DNA of 64,000 nucleotides from Cyclobacteriaceae bacterium (GCA_028285685.1 JANQOR010000021.1:1-64000); one strand, 5' to 3'; positions 22,877 to 31,960 are shown, counted from the first letter of the stretch. Made by a program: numbers and translations. The notes: generated by a model from the letters alone, not told the origin.

Positions 22877-24436
22877 ATGAAACCTCTACATATACTTTTA
22901 TTTACTGCCATTCTAACTGTCACACATGCGCAAAACAGAACCGTATATTTATCAGATATTCTAGCAGAAGCAATTTTTTCTCAAAAGGATACGATTTTCT
23001 ATTCAAACATCCAGATATCTCTTGAGAATATCCCTAATCAATTGAATTCAAATAGAGAAAGATCTATTTCGAACTACCTTCAATCGCTCTACCCAACTCT
23101 GCAACTAGACACTTCCAAGAGAATAGTTGTGCCAAGCTTCCTCGAATTAAAGTCTTCTTCGGGGGACGTTGATTTGGATAATCTATCATTTATAAATGGC
23201 CTCAGCATCACAGATAGTGATCGACTAGCAGATAAGGAGATCAGTGTTTTCATTTCAAACTGTGCATTCAACGGCTTGAAAATAATGTCAACTAACATGG
23301 AATGGCTAATTATTGGTCAATCTCAAATTAACCACGCTTTGGCCTTGGAACCTGTATTCACAAGTGAGAATGATTTACAAGACACTTTTGCGCTTTGGGA
23401 CAATGATGTAAACCTTACGACTGGATGTGGGATCTATAGTACAAATACCAGGGCAAGCATAAGCAAAAATAGATTCAAAGCTGGAGAAGATATTGTTGTA
23501 GAAATATTCAACAACAAAGAGCTTACCATCTCCGGTAACTCATTTGATTCTGCGAGAGTTAGTATAATCCAGAGAACAACAATAGCTGAGCTTAAGCTCG
23601 AAGGCAATTCATTTCTCGGACCATTCATCATGGACCATGTTACGGTAAAGGATCGAGCTGTTATCATTAATAACAATTTTGACAATGGGTTCGCCATGTC
23701 ACAGACACTTCTACCCGAACTGCACGCAAATTTTGATTGGGATCAATTGAGAGGCAATAAGCTTTTTATAAATGTTGATGGGGAAATTAAATTCGGAGAT
23801 ACTGCATTTGATTGCTTTGTGTGCATTCCCTACTTCGGTAAATCTGATGAAGAGCTTGCACGTAATGATCGATTTAGGGAACTGATAACAGTATATACAA
23901 AACTTTATAGAATCAATAAGGAAGATGGAGACATCAACTCTGCCAATGGGGCTTATTCAGAATTGCAAGATTTGTATACAAGAAGGTATTCATATTTATA
24001 TAGAGTCGAGGGAGGGCTGGAAAATTGGTTCAAATGGCGACTGAATCAACTGCTTGAATATTATGTAGTCTATGGGACTGCGCCAGCGAGGGCGCTAGTA
24101 GTTTCCTTCTACATTATTCTTGCTTTTTCTATATTCTATTTTTTCTTCCCTTCCGAATGGGATGTGACATCCAAGAAGCTTTTGCTCGAGCAATTTAAGC
24201 TTGCCTTGGATAAAAAGCATAAGCAAACTGCACGTCCTCTTTTGAAAACGATCGGACTTTTTGCTTTGAGCTTTGTCAATGCCTTCACGCTCAGCTTGAA
24301 TTCATTTGTCACCTTAGGTTTTGGTACCATTCCTACTACAGGTCTTGCCAGATATGTTTGCATCGTTCAAGGGTTCATTGGATGGTTCCTTCTGAGTCTG
24401 TTTACTGTGGCACTAATTAATCAGGTGATTTTTTGA
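22877..24436 (+). CDS. Secreted beta-helix domain fused to a potassium-channel-like pore
   Basis: A 519-residue protein. Residues 1-19 form a cleavable-looking signal peptide (THAQN). Residues about 80-280 read like a right-handed beta-helix with NosD-type turns: ISKNRFKAG, ISGNSFDSA, LEGNSFLGP, INNNFDNG. A membrane helix at about 406-424 (LVVSFYIILAFSIFYFFF) is followed by a basic loop, then a pore helix with the filter-like TLGFG at 479-483. A last helix (about 490-515) ends the chain. TLGFG matches the K+ channel signature TxG(Y/F)G. If the signal peptide is real, the pore would be inverted compared with normal 2TM channels, as in GluR0. No neighbour explains its trigger. Confidence 0.65.
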   Translation: MKPLHILLFTAILTVTHAQNRTVYLSDILAEAIFSQKDTIFYSNIQISLENIPNQLNSNRERSISNYLQSLYPTLQLDTSKRIVVPSFLELKSSSGDVDLDNLSFINGLSITDSDRLADKEISVFISNCAFNGLKIMSTNMEWLIIGQSQINHALALEPVFTSENDLQDTFALWDNDVNLTTGCGIYSTNTRASISKNRFKAGEDIVVEIFNNKELTISGNSFDSARVSIIQRTTIAELKLEGNSFLGPFIMDHVTVKDRAVIINNNFDNGFAMSQTLLPELHANFDWDQLRGNKLFINVDGEIKFGDTAFDCFVCIPYFGKSDEELARNDRFRELITVYTKLYRINKEDGDINSANGAYSELQDLYTRRYSYLYRVEGGLENWFKWRLNQLLEYYVVYGTAPARALVVSFYIILAFSIFYFFFPSEWDVTSKKLLLEQFKLALDKKHKQTARPLLKTIGLFALSFVNAFTLSLNSFVTLGFGTIPTTGLARYVCIVQGFIGWFLLSLFTVALINQVIF

Positions 24437-24501
24437 TGTAGGGATAGAATAAAAAGGGCTTCGATCGAAACCAAAAGTGAAAATTTCCCCTTCTTGCGAG
24501 G

Positions 24502-24524
24502 GAGGGCCAACCATGGCAATCTCG
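24502..24524. repeat. Fragment of a dispersed intergenic repeat, copy 1
   Basis: This 23-base segment (start GGAGGGCCAACCATGGC) matches 34419-34441 in 18 of 23 positions. Nearby bases up to about 24635 (CTTCGTCAGGATCGGAATGACGG) have the look of non-coding repeats often seen between Bacteroidota genes. Together they fill the gap between the channel gene and tex. Confidence 0.35.
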
Positions 24525-24717
24525 TTGTACTGACTGTGTCATGCCACGCTTGATCAGACATCTTACATTTTTGGTGGGGTAGGTTTCTCCACGATTCCTT
24601 CTCCTTCCTTCGTCAGGATCGGAATGACGGTTTTTTGTTTTTCATTTTCAATTATTTATCCACAACCATTTATCTAGTCAGGCAACGCCTGTAGTTTTGG
24701 CGACCGAAATTTATTGT

Positions 24718-27063
24718 ATGACGCACGAAGAAAAGATATCTAAGGAGCTGGGAATTAGTTCGCACCAGGTTGTTGCGACAGTGAAATTATTGGATGAAGG
24801 AGCGACGGTTCCGTTTATTTCAAGATATCGGAAAGAGGTGACGGGAAGTTTGGATGATGTGCAGGTGACAACTGTTCGGAATCGAATTGAGCAACTCCGT
24901 GAACTTGATGCACGACGGGAGGCCATTTTGAAGTCGGTCCGAGAGCAGGAGAAGTTGACGCCAGAGCTAGAGCAGAAAATTCGTGCTGCGGAAACAATGA
25001 CGGCATTGGAGGATTTGTATTTGCCGTATCGACCGAAGCGGAAGACGAAGGCGAGCGTCGCTCGCGAAAAGGGGTTAGAGCCATTGGCCGAGCTGATCCT
25101 GGAGCAATCAAACCTGGATGTGGACAGTGAGGCGTTGAAATTCATTGACAGTGAAAAAGGTGTTGAGTCGGCAGAAGAGGCATTGCAGGGTGCGCGAGAT
25201 ATCATCGCTGAGACGATCAATGAGGATGCACAGATCCGTCAGCGCATTAGGGACTTGTTTATGCGTAAAGGCCAGATCTCTTCGAAGGTGATGAAAAGTA
25301 AGGAGGCAGAAGCTACGAAGTTTAAAGATTATTTTGAGTGGAGTGAGCCTTTGGATAAGGTTCCTTCGCACCGATTGTTAGCGATCCGCCGCGGGGAGAA
25401 AGAAGGTTTTCTGAGCATGGATATTGCGCCAGATGAAGAAGAAGCGATTGAGTTGATCGAACGAAAGTTCGTGAAAGGACGAAACCAAGCCGGTGAGCAG
25501 GTTCAGGTTGCAATTAAGGATTGCTACAAGCGGCTGATGAAAGTGAGTATTGAGACAGAAGTTCGGGTGGCGAGTAAAAAGAAGGCCGATGAGGAGGCGA
25601 TTAAGGTATTTGCCGAGAACTTAAAACAACTCTTGATGGCTGCCCCACTGGGACAGAAGGCGGTGATGGCCATTGATCCGGGATTCCGAACGGGTTGTAA
25701 GGTCGTTTGCCTGGACAAACAAGGAAAGCTGCTGGAGTTTACTGCCATCTATCCTAATGCGCCTCAAAAAGATGTGGTTCGTGCCGGAGAATCGATAAGA
25801 CACCTTGTTGACAAATACAACATTGAAGCGATTGCGATCGGAAATGGAACAGCAGGAAGAGAAACTGAGCAGTTCGTTAAAAAACTAGGATTGTCTGCGT
25901 CTGTGATCGTTGCTGTTGTTAATGAAAGCGGCGCCTCGATCTATTCAGCTTCTGAAGCTGCCCGGGATGAATTTCCAAATGAGGATGTGACAGTGCGTGG
26001 TGCAGTATCAATAGGTCGCAGGTTGGTGGACCCGCTGGCAGAATTAGTGAAGATTGATGCCAAGTCGATCGGTGTGGGGCAATATCAACATGACGTAGAT
26101 CAAACTGCTTTGAAACAAACGTTGGATGATGTAGTGATGGGTTGCGTAAACAACGTAGGTGTGGAATTAAATACCGCTAGCAAACAATTGTTAACGTACG
26201 CCTCTGGTCTCGGACCGCAGATTGCGGAGAACATCGTGAACCACCGCAACGAGAACGGACCATTCAAGTCACGTGCAGCTCTGAAAAAGGTACCTCGACT
26301 GGGTGACAAGGCGTTTGAGCAGGCTGCGGGATTCCTACGCATTCGAAATGCCGCAAACCCATTGGACATGAGTGCAGTGCATCCTGAGCGTTATGATACA
26401 GTTGAGCGCATGGCGAAAGACGCAGGTTGTTCAGTTGAGGAGCTTATGAGCAGCGCCGAGCTTCGAAAAAGGATTGACCTGAATAACTATGTCGACGGTG
26501 ATCTTGGTCTTCCGACCTTGAAGGATATTATGGATGAGTTGGCTCGTCCCGGACGTGATCCTCGTGACCAGTTTGAAGCCATCGCTTTTGCCGAAGGAGT
26601 GAATGAAATATCGGATCTGAAATTGGGAATGTCGTTACCAGGGGTTGTGACAAACATTACCAAGTTCGGTGCCTTCATAGATGTGGGTGTTCATCAAGAT
26701 GGTTTGGTGCATATTAGCCATTTGTCTAACTCATTTGTTTCTGATCCTGCTCAGGTTGTAAAGCTTGGGCAAAAGGTACAGGTGACAGTGTTGGAAGTGG
26801 ATGTGGCGAGGAAAAGAATATCGCTCAGTATGAAAACCCTTCGAAAAGCTCAGGGTGACAATCCACGTGATGCTAGAGGCAGGAGTACCAGGCAACTAGC
26901 CTCAAACAGTAAGGGAGCTTCGCGCTCTCCTGCAGGTGATGGCAATCAGCAAAAGCAATCTTTCAAGCCTAAGCAATCTGATCAATCGAAACCCAAGGAA
27001 GATCAAATTCCAGACGGTGATCTACAAGCAAAATTGGAAGCACTGAAGGATAAGTTTCGGTAG
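24718..27063 (+). CDS. tex: Tex-family transcription accessory / RNA-binding protein
   Basis: A 781-residue Tex protein. In order: the N-terminal helical Tex domain (VPFISRYRKEVTG, LEDLYLPYRPKRKT), the YqgF/RuvC-like domain (VMAIDPGFRTGCK, IAIGNGTAGRETE, NESGASIYSASEAA), the helix-hairpin-helix part (SGLGPQIAENIVNHRNENG), and an S1 RNA-binding domain near residue 650 (LPGVVTNITKFGAFIDVGVHQDGLVHIS). A low-complexity basic tail of about 80 residues follows. It binds nucleic acids and is linked to transcription fidelity and RNA turnover. The start is put at 24718 (MTHEEKISKELGI), seven codons inside the longest frame, as relatives start near the helix. Confidence 0.93.
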   Translation: MTHEEKISKELGISSHQVVATVKLLDEGATVPFISRYRKEVTGSLDDVQVTTVRNRIEQLRELDARREAILKSVREQEKLTPELEQKIRAAETMTALEDLYLPYRPKRKTKASVAREKGLEPLAELILEQSNLDVDSEALKFIDSEKGVESAEEALQGARDIIAETINEDAQIRQRIRDLFMRKGQISSKVMKSKEAEATKFKDYFEWSEPLDKVPSHRLLAIRRGEKEGFLSMDIAPDEEEAIELIERKFVKGRNQAGEQVQVAIKDCYKRLMKVSIETEVRVASKKKADEEAIKVFAENLKQLLMAAPLGQKAVMAIDPGFRTGCKVVCLDKQGKLLEFTAIYPNAPQKDVVRAGESIRHLVDKYNIEAIAIGNGTAGRETEQFVKKLGLSASVIVAVVNESGASIYSASEAARDEFPNEDVTVRGAVSIGRRLVDPLAELVKIDAKSIGVGQYQHDVDQTALKQTLDDVVMGCVNNVGVELNTASKQLLTYASGLGPQIAENIVNHRNENGPFKSRAALKKVPRLGDKAFEQAAGFLRIRNAANPLDMSAVHPERYDTVERMAKDAGCSVEELMSSAELRKRIDLNNYVDGDLGLPTLKDIMDELARPGRDPRDQFEAIAFAEGVNEISDLKLGMSLPGVVTNITKFGAFIDVGVHQDGLVHISHLSNSFVSDPAQVVKLGQKVQVTVLEVDVARKRISLSMKTLRKAQGDNPRDARGRSTRQLASNSKGASRSPAGDGNQQKQSFKPKQSDQSKPKEDQIPDGDLQAKLEALKDKFR

Positions 27064-27135
27064 CAAGCTGATTCGGAATGGAACATTTCATTTTCGATCG
27101 AGGTGAGCACAGATCGAGCAATCAATTTGATAATC

Positions 27136-27576
27136 TCACTTTTCTCTCAAAGCCTCCATCAGCTGATCTTTCAATTGACTATTTTCAGAAATCAGCTTCC
27201 CATAAACGCTGATTGCCTCATCAATCAGCTGATCCCTTTCATCTTTACCCTTCGTCTGTTTGGCGCGCAGGAGAAGATCAATGGCATTTGCCCTCTTTCC
27301 GTAATTTTCCTTTGGTTCGTTAATTGTAGAAACGTCATCGGAAATTGTAGTAAAAAACGACTCGTAATTCATTTCGTTCATCTCTAATGTTAAGAATTTC
27401 CCTAAATCAAGATGGAAATGATCAACTAGTTTGGTGTGAAAATCAGACTTTGCTTGCGTCTCATAAAAATACCCCGCTACTTTTCCACGCTTTACGCCCA
27501 TCAAATCAGCCAATTTCTGTTGGCTCATGCGCATTCTTTTGCATAAAAAGCGGAGATTATGGTTAAAAGCACTCAA
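27136..27576 (-). CDS. XRE-family helix-turn-helix regulator with coiled-coil tail
   Basis: A 146-residue protein. Residues 5-60 form a Cro/C1-type domain (NLRFLCKRMRMSQQKLADLMGVKRGKVAGY). The C-terminal part is charged and helical (LISENSQLKDQLMEALREK), probably a dimerising coiled coil. It is divergent from two very small genes. The 75 bases between them carry three copies of ATTGTAG/CTACAAT, plausible binding sites for this regulator. Confidence 0.75.
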   Translation of the reverse strand: MSAFNHNLRFLCKRMRMSQQKLADLMGVKRGKVAGYFYETQAKSDFHTKLVDHFHLDLGKFLTLEMNEMNYESFFTTISDDVSTINEPKENYGKRANAIDLLLRAKQTKGKDERDQLIDEAISVYGKLISENSQLKDQLMEALREK

Positions 27577-27626
27577 TTGTAGATAATTGGTAGTTTTTTC
27601 TTGTAATTGTAGTTTTTATCTACAAT
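27576..27626. promoter_or_regulatory. Repeated operator-like motif in the divergent promoter region
   Basis: ATTGTAGATAA (27576-27586) and TTATCTACAAT (27616-27626) are a perfect 11-bp inverted repeat. A third, direct copy ATTGTAG stands at 27606-27612. The left copy begins at the start codon of the XRE gene, so binding there would block that gene and could also act on the rightward genes. Confidence 0.5.
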
Positions 27627-27652
27627 CTTTGTCTGATAGTCTGAGACAAAGA
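27626..27652 (+). promoter_or_regulatory. Hairpin enclosing the start of the 72-residue gene
   Basis: TCTTTGTCT (27626-27634) and AGACAAAGA (27644-27652) form a perfect 9-bp stem with a 9-base loop. Its last base is the first base of the start codon at 27652, so the folded RNA would hide the ribosome landing site. It could equally be a DNA-binding dyad. Confidence 0.4.
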
Positions 27653-27870
27653 TGCCAAAAACACTGGTAAATATCCATGACTTGGTTGAGTCCGATTTTC
27701 GAGAAATTCAAAAGTTGGTTTTAAGAAAGCACGGGACCGACTACACAGTCGGATATATCAGGAAAGTATGCAAAGGTTTAAGGCACAACACTAGTATCAC
27801 AGCCATGGCAAACGATTACCTCGAGGTAAGACGTGAGATGAAATCAAAAATTGACAGGCTATCTAACTAG
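27652..27870 (+). CDS. Small basic protein of unknown function, 72 residues
   Basis: MPKTLVNIHDLVESDFREI begins a compact, mostly helical chain that continues with LRKHGTDYTVGYIRKVCKGL and a charged end (VRREMKSKIDRL). The segment DYTVGYIRKVCKG reads like a helix-turn-helix recognition part, as in small phage-type or plasmid-type DNA-binding proteins. No family was identified. It is divergent from the XRE gene and followed after 8 bases by another small gene, so the two form an operon. Confidence 0.55.
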   Translation: MPKTLVNIHDLVESDFREIQKLVLRKHGTDYTVGYIRKVCKGLRHNTSITAMANDYLEVRREMKSKIDRLSN

Positions 27871-27878
27871 TGTAAAAA

Positions 27879-28118
27879 ATGAGCGACCCACTTGATCAAT
27901 TCGAGTCAGAACAGAAGATGCTGTCCGAATTAAAAGATCTTTTCCACTTTGTACCGCCAAATATAATCCGTAGGAATCTGGAAGATCTGTACTTTTTGTA
28001 CATGTCGTCAGCCGAGGACCCAGATCTTCCAAATCAAAAAAACTTCACGACGAATTTCTACTACCTCATAAATTTTCTTAATGAGATGGACGAACTTATG
28101 AGCAAAGGGAAAAAATGA
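27879..28118 (+). CDS. Small acidic protein of unknown function, 79 residues
   Basis: An acidic helical protein (DPLDQFESEQKMLSELKDLF, later NLEDLYFLYMSS and LINFLNEMDELMSKGKK). No signal peptide, no membrane helix and no family recognised. It starts 8 bases after the 72-residue gene and is surely cotranscribed with it. The basic/acidic pairing and the divergent XRE regulator recall toxin-antitoxin or phage-regulatory cassettes, but no toxin fold is evident. It ends 13 bases from the convergent MBL gene. Confidence 0.5.
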   Translation: MSDPLDQFESEQKMLSELKDLFHFVPPNIIRRNLEDLYFLYMSSAEDPDLPNQKNFTTNFYYLINFLNEMDELMSKGKK

Positions 28119-28131
28119 CAGGAATACTTGT

Positions 28132-29265
28132 TCAATTGTAATCTTCCCACCAGTTTGTAAATGTGATAGTGTTTGGTAGTATAAACATCTGACCCACTTG
28201 TGGAGTCACTAATGTTATATTTTCAGTATTAGCTTTTTTTGTCAGTCTTTCAACAGATTCCTTCCACGGATGAAGACTGAGATCAAATTTTCCCCAGTGT
28301 ATAGGCATTAAGAGTTTTCCTTTAACGTCTAAATGTGCCTGAGCGGTTTCTTCAGGAAACATGTGTATCTCGCTCCAACCTTCGTTATACGCGCCGCACT
28401 CCATGAAAGTAAGATCAAAGGGACCATACTTCTCCCCGATCTCTTTAAACCCAGGAAAGTATCCGCTATCTCCACTGAAATAGAGATTTTTTGACTTCCC
28501 CGAAATAACCCACGACCCCCAGAGGGTTTTGAATCGATCTCTTATTGCTCTCCCAGAAAAATGCCGCGTCGGGGTCAGTGCCAGTTTCAGGTCCGAAAAT
28601 TCTACTTCATCCCACCAATTTAACTCAACAATATTGGCGGAAGGAACACCCCAGTGCTCCATATGTGCACCTACACCCAATGGCACGTAAAATTTTTCGA
28701 TCTTACTTGCCAACTCCTTAACCGTTGGATAGTCGAGATGATCATAGTGATCATGTGAAATTAAGACTAGGTCTATCGGTGGCAATTCATCCAATGAAAT
28801 GTGTTTGTCATAGTTGAATCGTTTCGGTCCAACAAATGGAAACATGGAAGTTCGTTCACCCACCAGAACCGGGTCAACAAGGATAGTTATACCATCAAGC
28901 CTAATCAGTATCGTTGAATGTCCGAACCACGTAATCGCCACCTTGGATGAATCCACATTTGAAAAGGAAGTGGAACTAAAAGGAACCGTAACAATTTGAT
29001 CCTTTGGTTTTCTTGCTGCGCCGCTACTAAAGAGCTGTTCTTTCAACACTTTACGAAAAGTACTGAAAGACATGTTCATCAACGTTTCAATGGTGTTCTC
29101 AAATTTCCCATCCTTATAGTTCGGAGCTGCCTGCATCCGCTCGAGTCTTGCGCCTTCTGCCTGCTTTCCAATCTGTGGTGCTGTCTGGAAAAAAATGAAA
29201 ACACTGATGAAAATAACCAGCAGCACTGAAAGAAGAGTGAGCATAACGTATTTGAAAATTTTCAT
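28132..29265 (-). CDS. Membrane-anchored metallo-beta-lactamase-fold hydrolase (NAPE-PLD/UlaG-like)
   Basis: A 377-residue protein with an N-terminal membrane anchor (about 6-28). The MBL fold shows ITWFGHSTILIRLDG, LVDPVL, the metal motif SHDHYDHLD, TPTRHFSGR, FSGDSGYFPGF and MPIHWGKFDLS. The order and spacing are those of NAPE-phospholipase-D-like enzymes and UlaG-like lactonases, so a phosphodiester or lactone substrate is expected. The start is taken at 29265 (MKIFKYVML) because that places the anchor normally; an in-frame ATG lies 33 bases upstream. Confidence 0.82.
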   Translation of the reverse strand: MKIFKYVMLTLLSVLLVIFISVFIFFQTAPQIGKQAEGARLERMQAAPNYKDGKFENTIETLMNMSFSTFRKVLKEQLFSSGAARKPKDQIVTVPFSSTSFSNVDSSKVAITWFGHSTILIRLDGITILVDPVLVGERTSMFPFVGPKRFNYDKHISLDELPPIDLVLISHDHYDHLDYPTVKELASKIEKFYVPLGVGAHMEHWGVPSANIVELNWWDEVEFSDLKLALTPTRHFSGRAIRDRFKTLWGSWVISGKSKNLYFSGDSGYFPGFKEIGEKYGPFDLTFMECGAYNEGWSEIHMFPEETAQAHLDVKGKLLMPIHWGKFDLSLHPWKESVERLTKKANTENITLVTPQVGQMFILPNTITFTNWWEDYN

Positions 29266-29361
29266 GGGAGCAACTACGTGCAACGAAAAAAAGACCAACT
29301 AATTAGTCAATCAATGATGCGATAATCTACATGTTTGTTACACTTTCCTGCAAACGTCTTC

Positions 29362-29580
29362 TTAGGATTCCTCGTCTTCTTCTTTTTTAGGAGGCTCCTC
29401 TCCGGGTGGATGTTCAAGAATGTTACCGAATTCGTCCACGTAAGCCATCATGTCAGAGAGGTCTCCGCCCTTCAGGTTGTTTTCCTGACGCTCCTTCTTT
29501 TTTTCCTCCTTCTCTTTTCTCTTCTGGAGTCTTTTCTTCTCTTTCTGACTTTTAATAAAGCTATTCTGTGATCTGCCCAT
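29362..29580 (-). CDS. Small lysine/glutamate-rich conserved protein
   Basis: A 72-residue protein. The start MGRSQNSFIKSQKEKKR and the later MMAYVDEFGNILEHPPGEEP flank a strongly charged K/E/R helix. I know this start and the YVDEFGNI motif from short Bacteroidota proteins often found near cold-shock or RNA helicase genes. Here the gene follows the DEAD-box helicase on the same strand after about 110 bases. A role in RNA metabolism is an inference. The start is at 29580, not 12 bases upstream, because MGRSQ is the recurring N-terminus. Confidence 0.6.
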   Translation of the reverse strand: MGRSQNSFIKSQKEKKRLQKRKEKEEKKKERQENNLKGGDLSDMMAYVDEFGNILEHPPGEEPPKKEEDEES

Positions 29581-29690
29581 ATGCGGTAACATTTAAGTTG
29601 AATGATTCAGCGAAATATAAAGAACTATTTCCAGGTCGAGATCCAATTCTGAAAAATCGCTTTCCAATTTTAAAGATAAAGCTTTTGGGT

Positions 29691-31373
29691 TTATCGCTTT
29701 CTCCTTTTAGGTTTTCGATGGTCTTTTTTATGAAATTTTCTCTCAGGTCGGAATTTCTTCTTTGACTTTGGTTCTCTGTCCGACCGATCTTCTCTATTCA
29801 TTCGAATACTTCTTCCGTCAAGGTGAATATTCTTGAACCTGGAAGAAATGTCATCATCATAACGCTTGTCAATCTCAAAGTAAGAGCAATTTTTTTGCAG
29901 ACTCAACTCTCCAAAGAATTTGGCATCGACTCTGGAAATTTTGGAGACGTATTGGATGATTTCCGCTCTGCTCATGCCGTCAACACTTCCAACATTGATA
30001 AAATATCGATTGAACTTTGACTTATCTCTTTGTCTCGGAGAACCCCCTACCTTTTCATTCAAATTAGATTCTTCTTCACTTCTCACAAGATGGTCGATCT
30101 GTGACGCAATTAGTTTCTTTAAAATGTCTGACTTAGACAGGTGCTCAAACTCACCCACGATGGATTTGTAAATCTCTTCGGCTGTAGGATCCGCATTCGT
30201 ACTAACAATTTCTGCAACCCAATTCTTCACCCTTTGTTCCCTGATCGACTCGACTCCTGGAACCTCAATATGTTCAAATTTTACCTGAATCTTCCTTTCA
30301 AGCTCCGTGATTCTCTTTCCCTCTCTTGGGTTAATAAAGGCGAGTGAAATTCCCTTTTTACCGGCTCGGCCAGTCCTACCGCTTCTGTGTGTATAACTCT
30401 CCAACTGGTCTGGGAGGGTATGGTGCAGCACATGTGTCAGGTCATTCACATCAATTCCTCTGGCTGCCACATCAGTTGCTATTAACAGTTGGATTGACTT
30501 TGATTTGAAGCGTTTCATTACGTTGTCTCGCTGCTGCTGGGACAATTCTCCATGCAAAGCCTCCGTATTATACCCCAAGCTGCTGAGGTCCTCTGCTATT
30601 TGCTGCGTTTCCCTTCTCGTGCGGCAAAACATCACTCCTCGCATCTCCGGTTGCAAATCCAAAAACCTTCGTAGTGCCGGCAATTTATTTGCGGTCTTAG
30701 TCATCACATATTTATGCGAAATATCCTTATTGCTTTTCTCCTCACGATTGATCGTCACCTCTTTCGGATTCGACATGTATTTTTTAATGATTTTTCTAAT
30801 CTCCGGAGGCATTGTGGCTGAAAACAACCAAGTGGCTCGTTTTCCAGGTGTATGAGAAAGTATTTGATCAATTGCGTCCTTGAACCCCATGTTAAGCATT
30901 TCATCGGCTTCATCTAGAACGACGTACTTTACATAGTCAAGATTGACAGATTTTCTCTTAATCAAATCCAAAAGCCGACCCGGAGTTGCAACAATGATTT
31001 GAGTCGGCTTCCGCAATGCCTTGATCTGGTTAACGATCGCTGCTCCCCCATATACGACTTCTACGTTTAAGTTTTTATGGTTTAGGGAAAAGTCTTCAAG
31101 TTGCATTGCTGTTTGCTGCCCCAACTCCCGTGTAGGAGACATGATCAACGCTTGAGTAAATGGCTCATCACTGTCAATGAGATCCACTAGTGGAAGTCCA
31201 AAAGCAGCCGTTTTTCCTGTTCCTGTCTGAGCAAGCCCAATAAAATCACATGGATCATTTCCCAGTAAAAGTGGGATGGCTTCATTTTGCACTTGGGTAG
31301 GTTTTTCGAACCCTAATTGGTTTAATATATCAACCGTTGTAGTTGATAGTCCTAGCTTTGAAAATTCGTTCAA
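29691..31373 (-). CDS. DEAD-box RNA helicase with DbpA-type RNA-binding domain
   Basis: A 560-residue cold-shock-type helicase. Motifs in order are AQTGTGKTAAF, SPTRELGQQ, TPGRLLDLI, VLDEADEMLNMGF, FSATMP, ATDVAARGID and HRSGRTGRAGKKG. A DbpA-like RNA-binding domain lies at about 440-510 (FINVGSVDGMSRAEIIQYVSK), and a basic tail ends the chain. It probably acts in ribosome assembly or mRNA turnover, like DeaD or DbpA. The start codon is TTG at 31373 (MNEFSKLGLS); no in-frame ATG lies at a sensible place upstream. Confidence 0.9.
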   Translation of the reverse strand: MNEFSKLGLSTTTVDILNQLGFEKPTQVQNEAIPLLLGNDPCDFIGLAQTGTGKTAAFGLPLVDLIDSDEPFTQALIMSPTRELGQQTAMQLEDFSLNHKNLNVEVVYGGAAIVNQIKALRKPTQIIVATPGRLLDLIKRKSVNLDYVKYVVLDEADEMLNMGFKDAIDQILSHTPGKRATWLFSATMPPEIRKIIKKYMSNPKEVTINREEKSNKDISHKYVMTKTANKLPALRRFLDLQPEMRGVMFCRTRRETQQIAEDLSSLGYNTEALHGELSQQQRDNVMKRFKSKSIQLLIATDVAARGIDVNDLTHVLHHTLPDQLESYTHRSGRTGRAGKKGISLAFINPREGKRITELERKIQVKFEHIEVPGVESIREQRVKNWVAEIVSTNADPTAEEIYKSIVGEFEHLSKSDILKKLIASQIDHLVRSEEESNLNEKVGGSPRQRDKSKFNRYFINVGSVDGMSRAEIIQYVSKISRVDAKFFGELSLQKNCSYFEIDKRYDDDISSRFKNIHLDGRSIRMNREDRSDREPKSKKKFRPERKFHKKDHRKPKRRKR

Positions 31374-31552
31374 GGGGGGATTTTTAAGATGAGGCGCGAA
31401 GGTAGAGCTATTATGTGAGATTGGTACTGAAAACCAGTGATTTATAAAATATTATCCATTAAGAATTCAAAATTAGTGGCAAATATTCCTGCTCGACAAT
31501 TACTAGTTCAGCCGTCATTTTTAGACATTTCCCAAACCATAAATGAAATCAC

Positions 31553-31960
31553 ATGGCTTCTCGAATTACGATCTCCAGAATTAAACCGGAAATTAAATTA
31601 ACAACCGCAAAGAGTAGTGGGCCTGGAGGTCAACATGTCAACAAAGTCGAGACAAAAGTTGTACTTCGATTCAATGTTCGAAAGTCGATGGTCCTTCCCG
31701 AAGAAGAAAAAGAGCGTATTCATGAAAGACTGGGCAATCATTTGACAAAGGAGGGGGAGCTAGTAGTTTCTTCAGAAAGCAAAAGATCTCAGCTTAAAAA
31801 CAAAGAAATCGCCTTCAAGAAAATGGATTGCATTCTAACTAAAGCCTTAACCATTCCTAAAACCAGAAAGAAAACAAAACCTTCCAAATCTGCCATGGAA
31901 AGGAGAATTTCCGTTAAGAAACAGCAAAGCGAGAAGAAGAAATGGCGCAGAAAACTTTAA
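31553..31960 (+). CDS. arfB: Alternative ribosome-rescue factor ArfB (YaeJ)
   Basis: A 135-residue peptidyl-tRNA hydrolase that frees stalled ribosomes. The catalytic loop SSGPGGQHVNKVETKV (GGQ at about 25-27) belongs to the class I release-factor fold. The C-terminal tail from about residue 100 is very rich in Lys and Arg (KKTKPSKSAMERR, KKWRRKL); in ArfB it enters the empty mRNA channel. Length and layout match the family. It is divergent from the DEAD-box gene and 36 bases before the next gene. Confidence 0.9.
   Translation: MASRITISRIKPEIKLTTAKSSGPGGQHVNKVETKVVLRFNVRKSMVLPEEEKERIHERLGNHLTKEGELVVSSESKRSQLKNKEIAFKKMDCILTKALTIPKTRKKTKPSKSAMERRISVKKQQSEKKKWRRKL

Noticed and set aside
24711..25220. 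A 169-codon minus-strand frame inside tex
   Set aside because: It is antisense to a strongly conserved Tex domain; low-complexity Ser/Arg content is what the opposite strand of such a gene gives.
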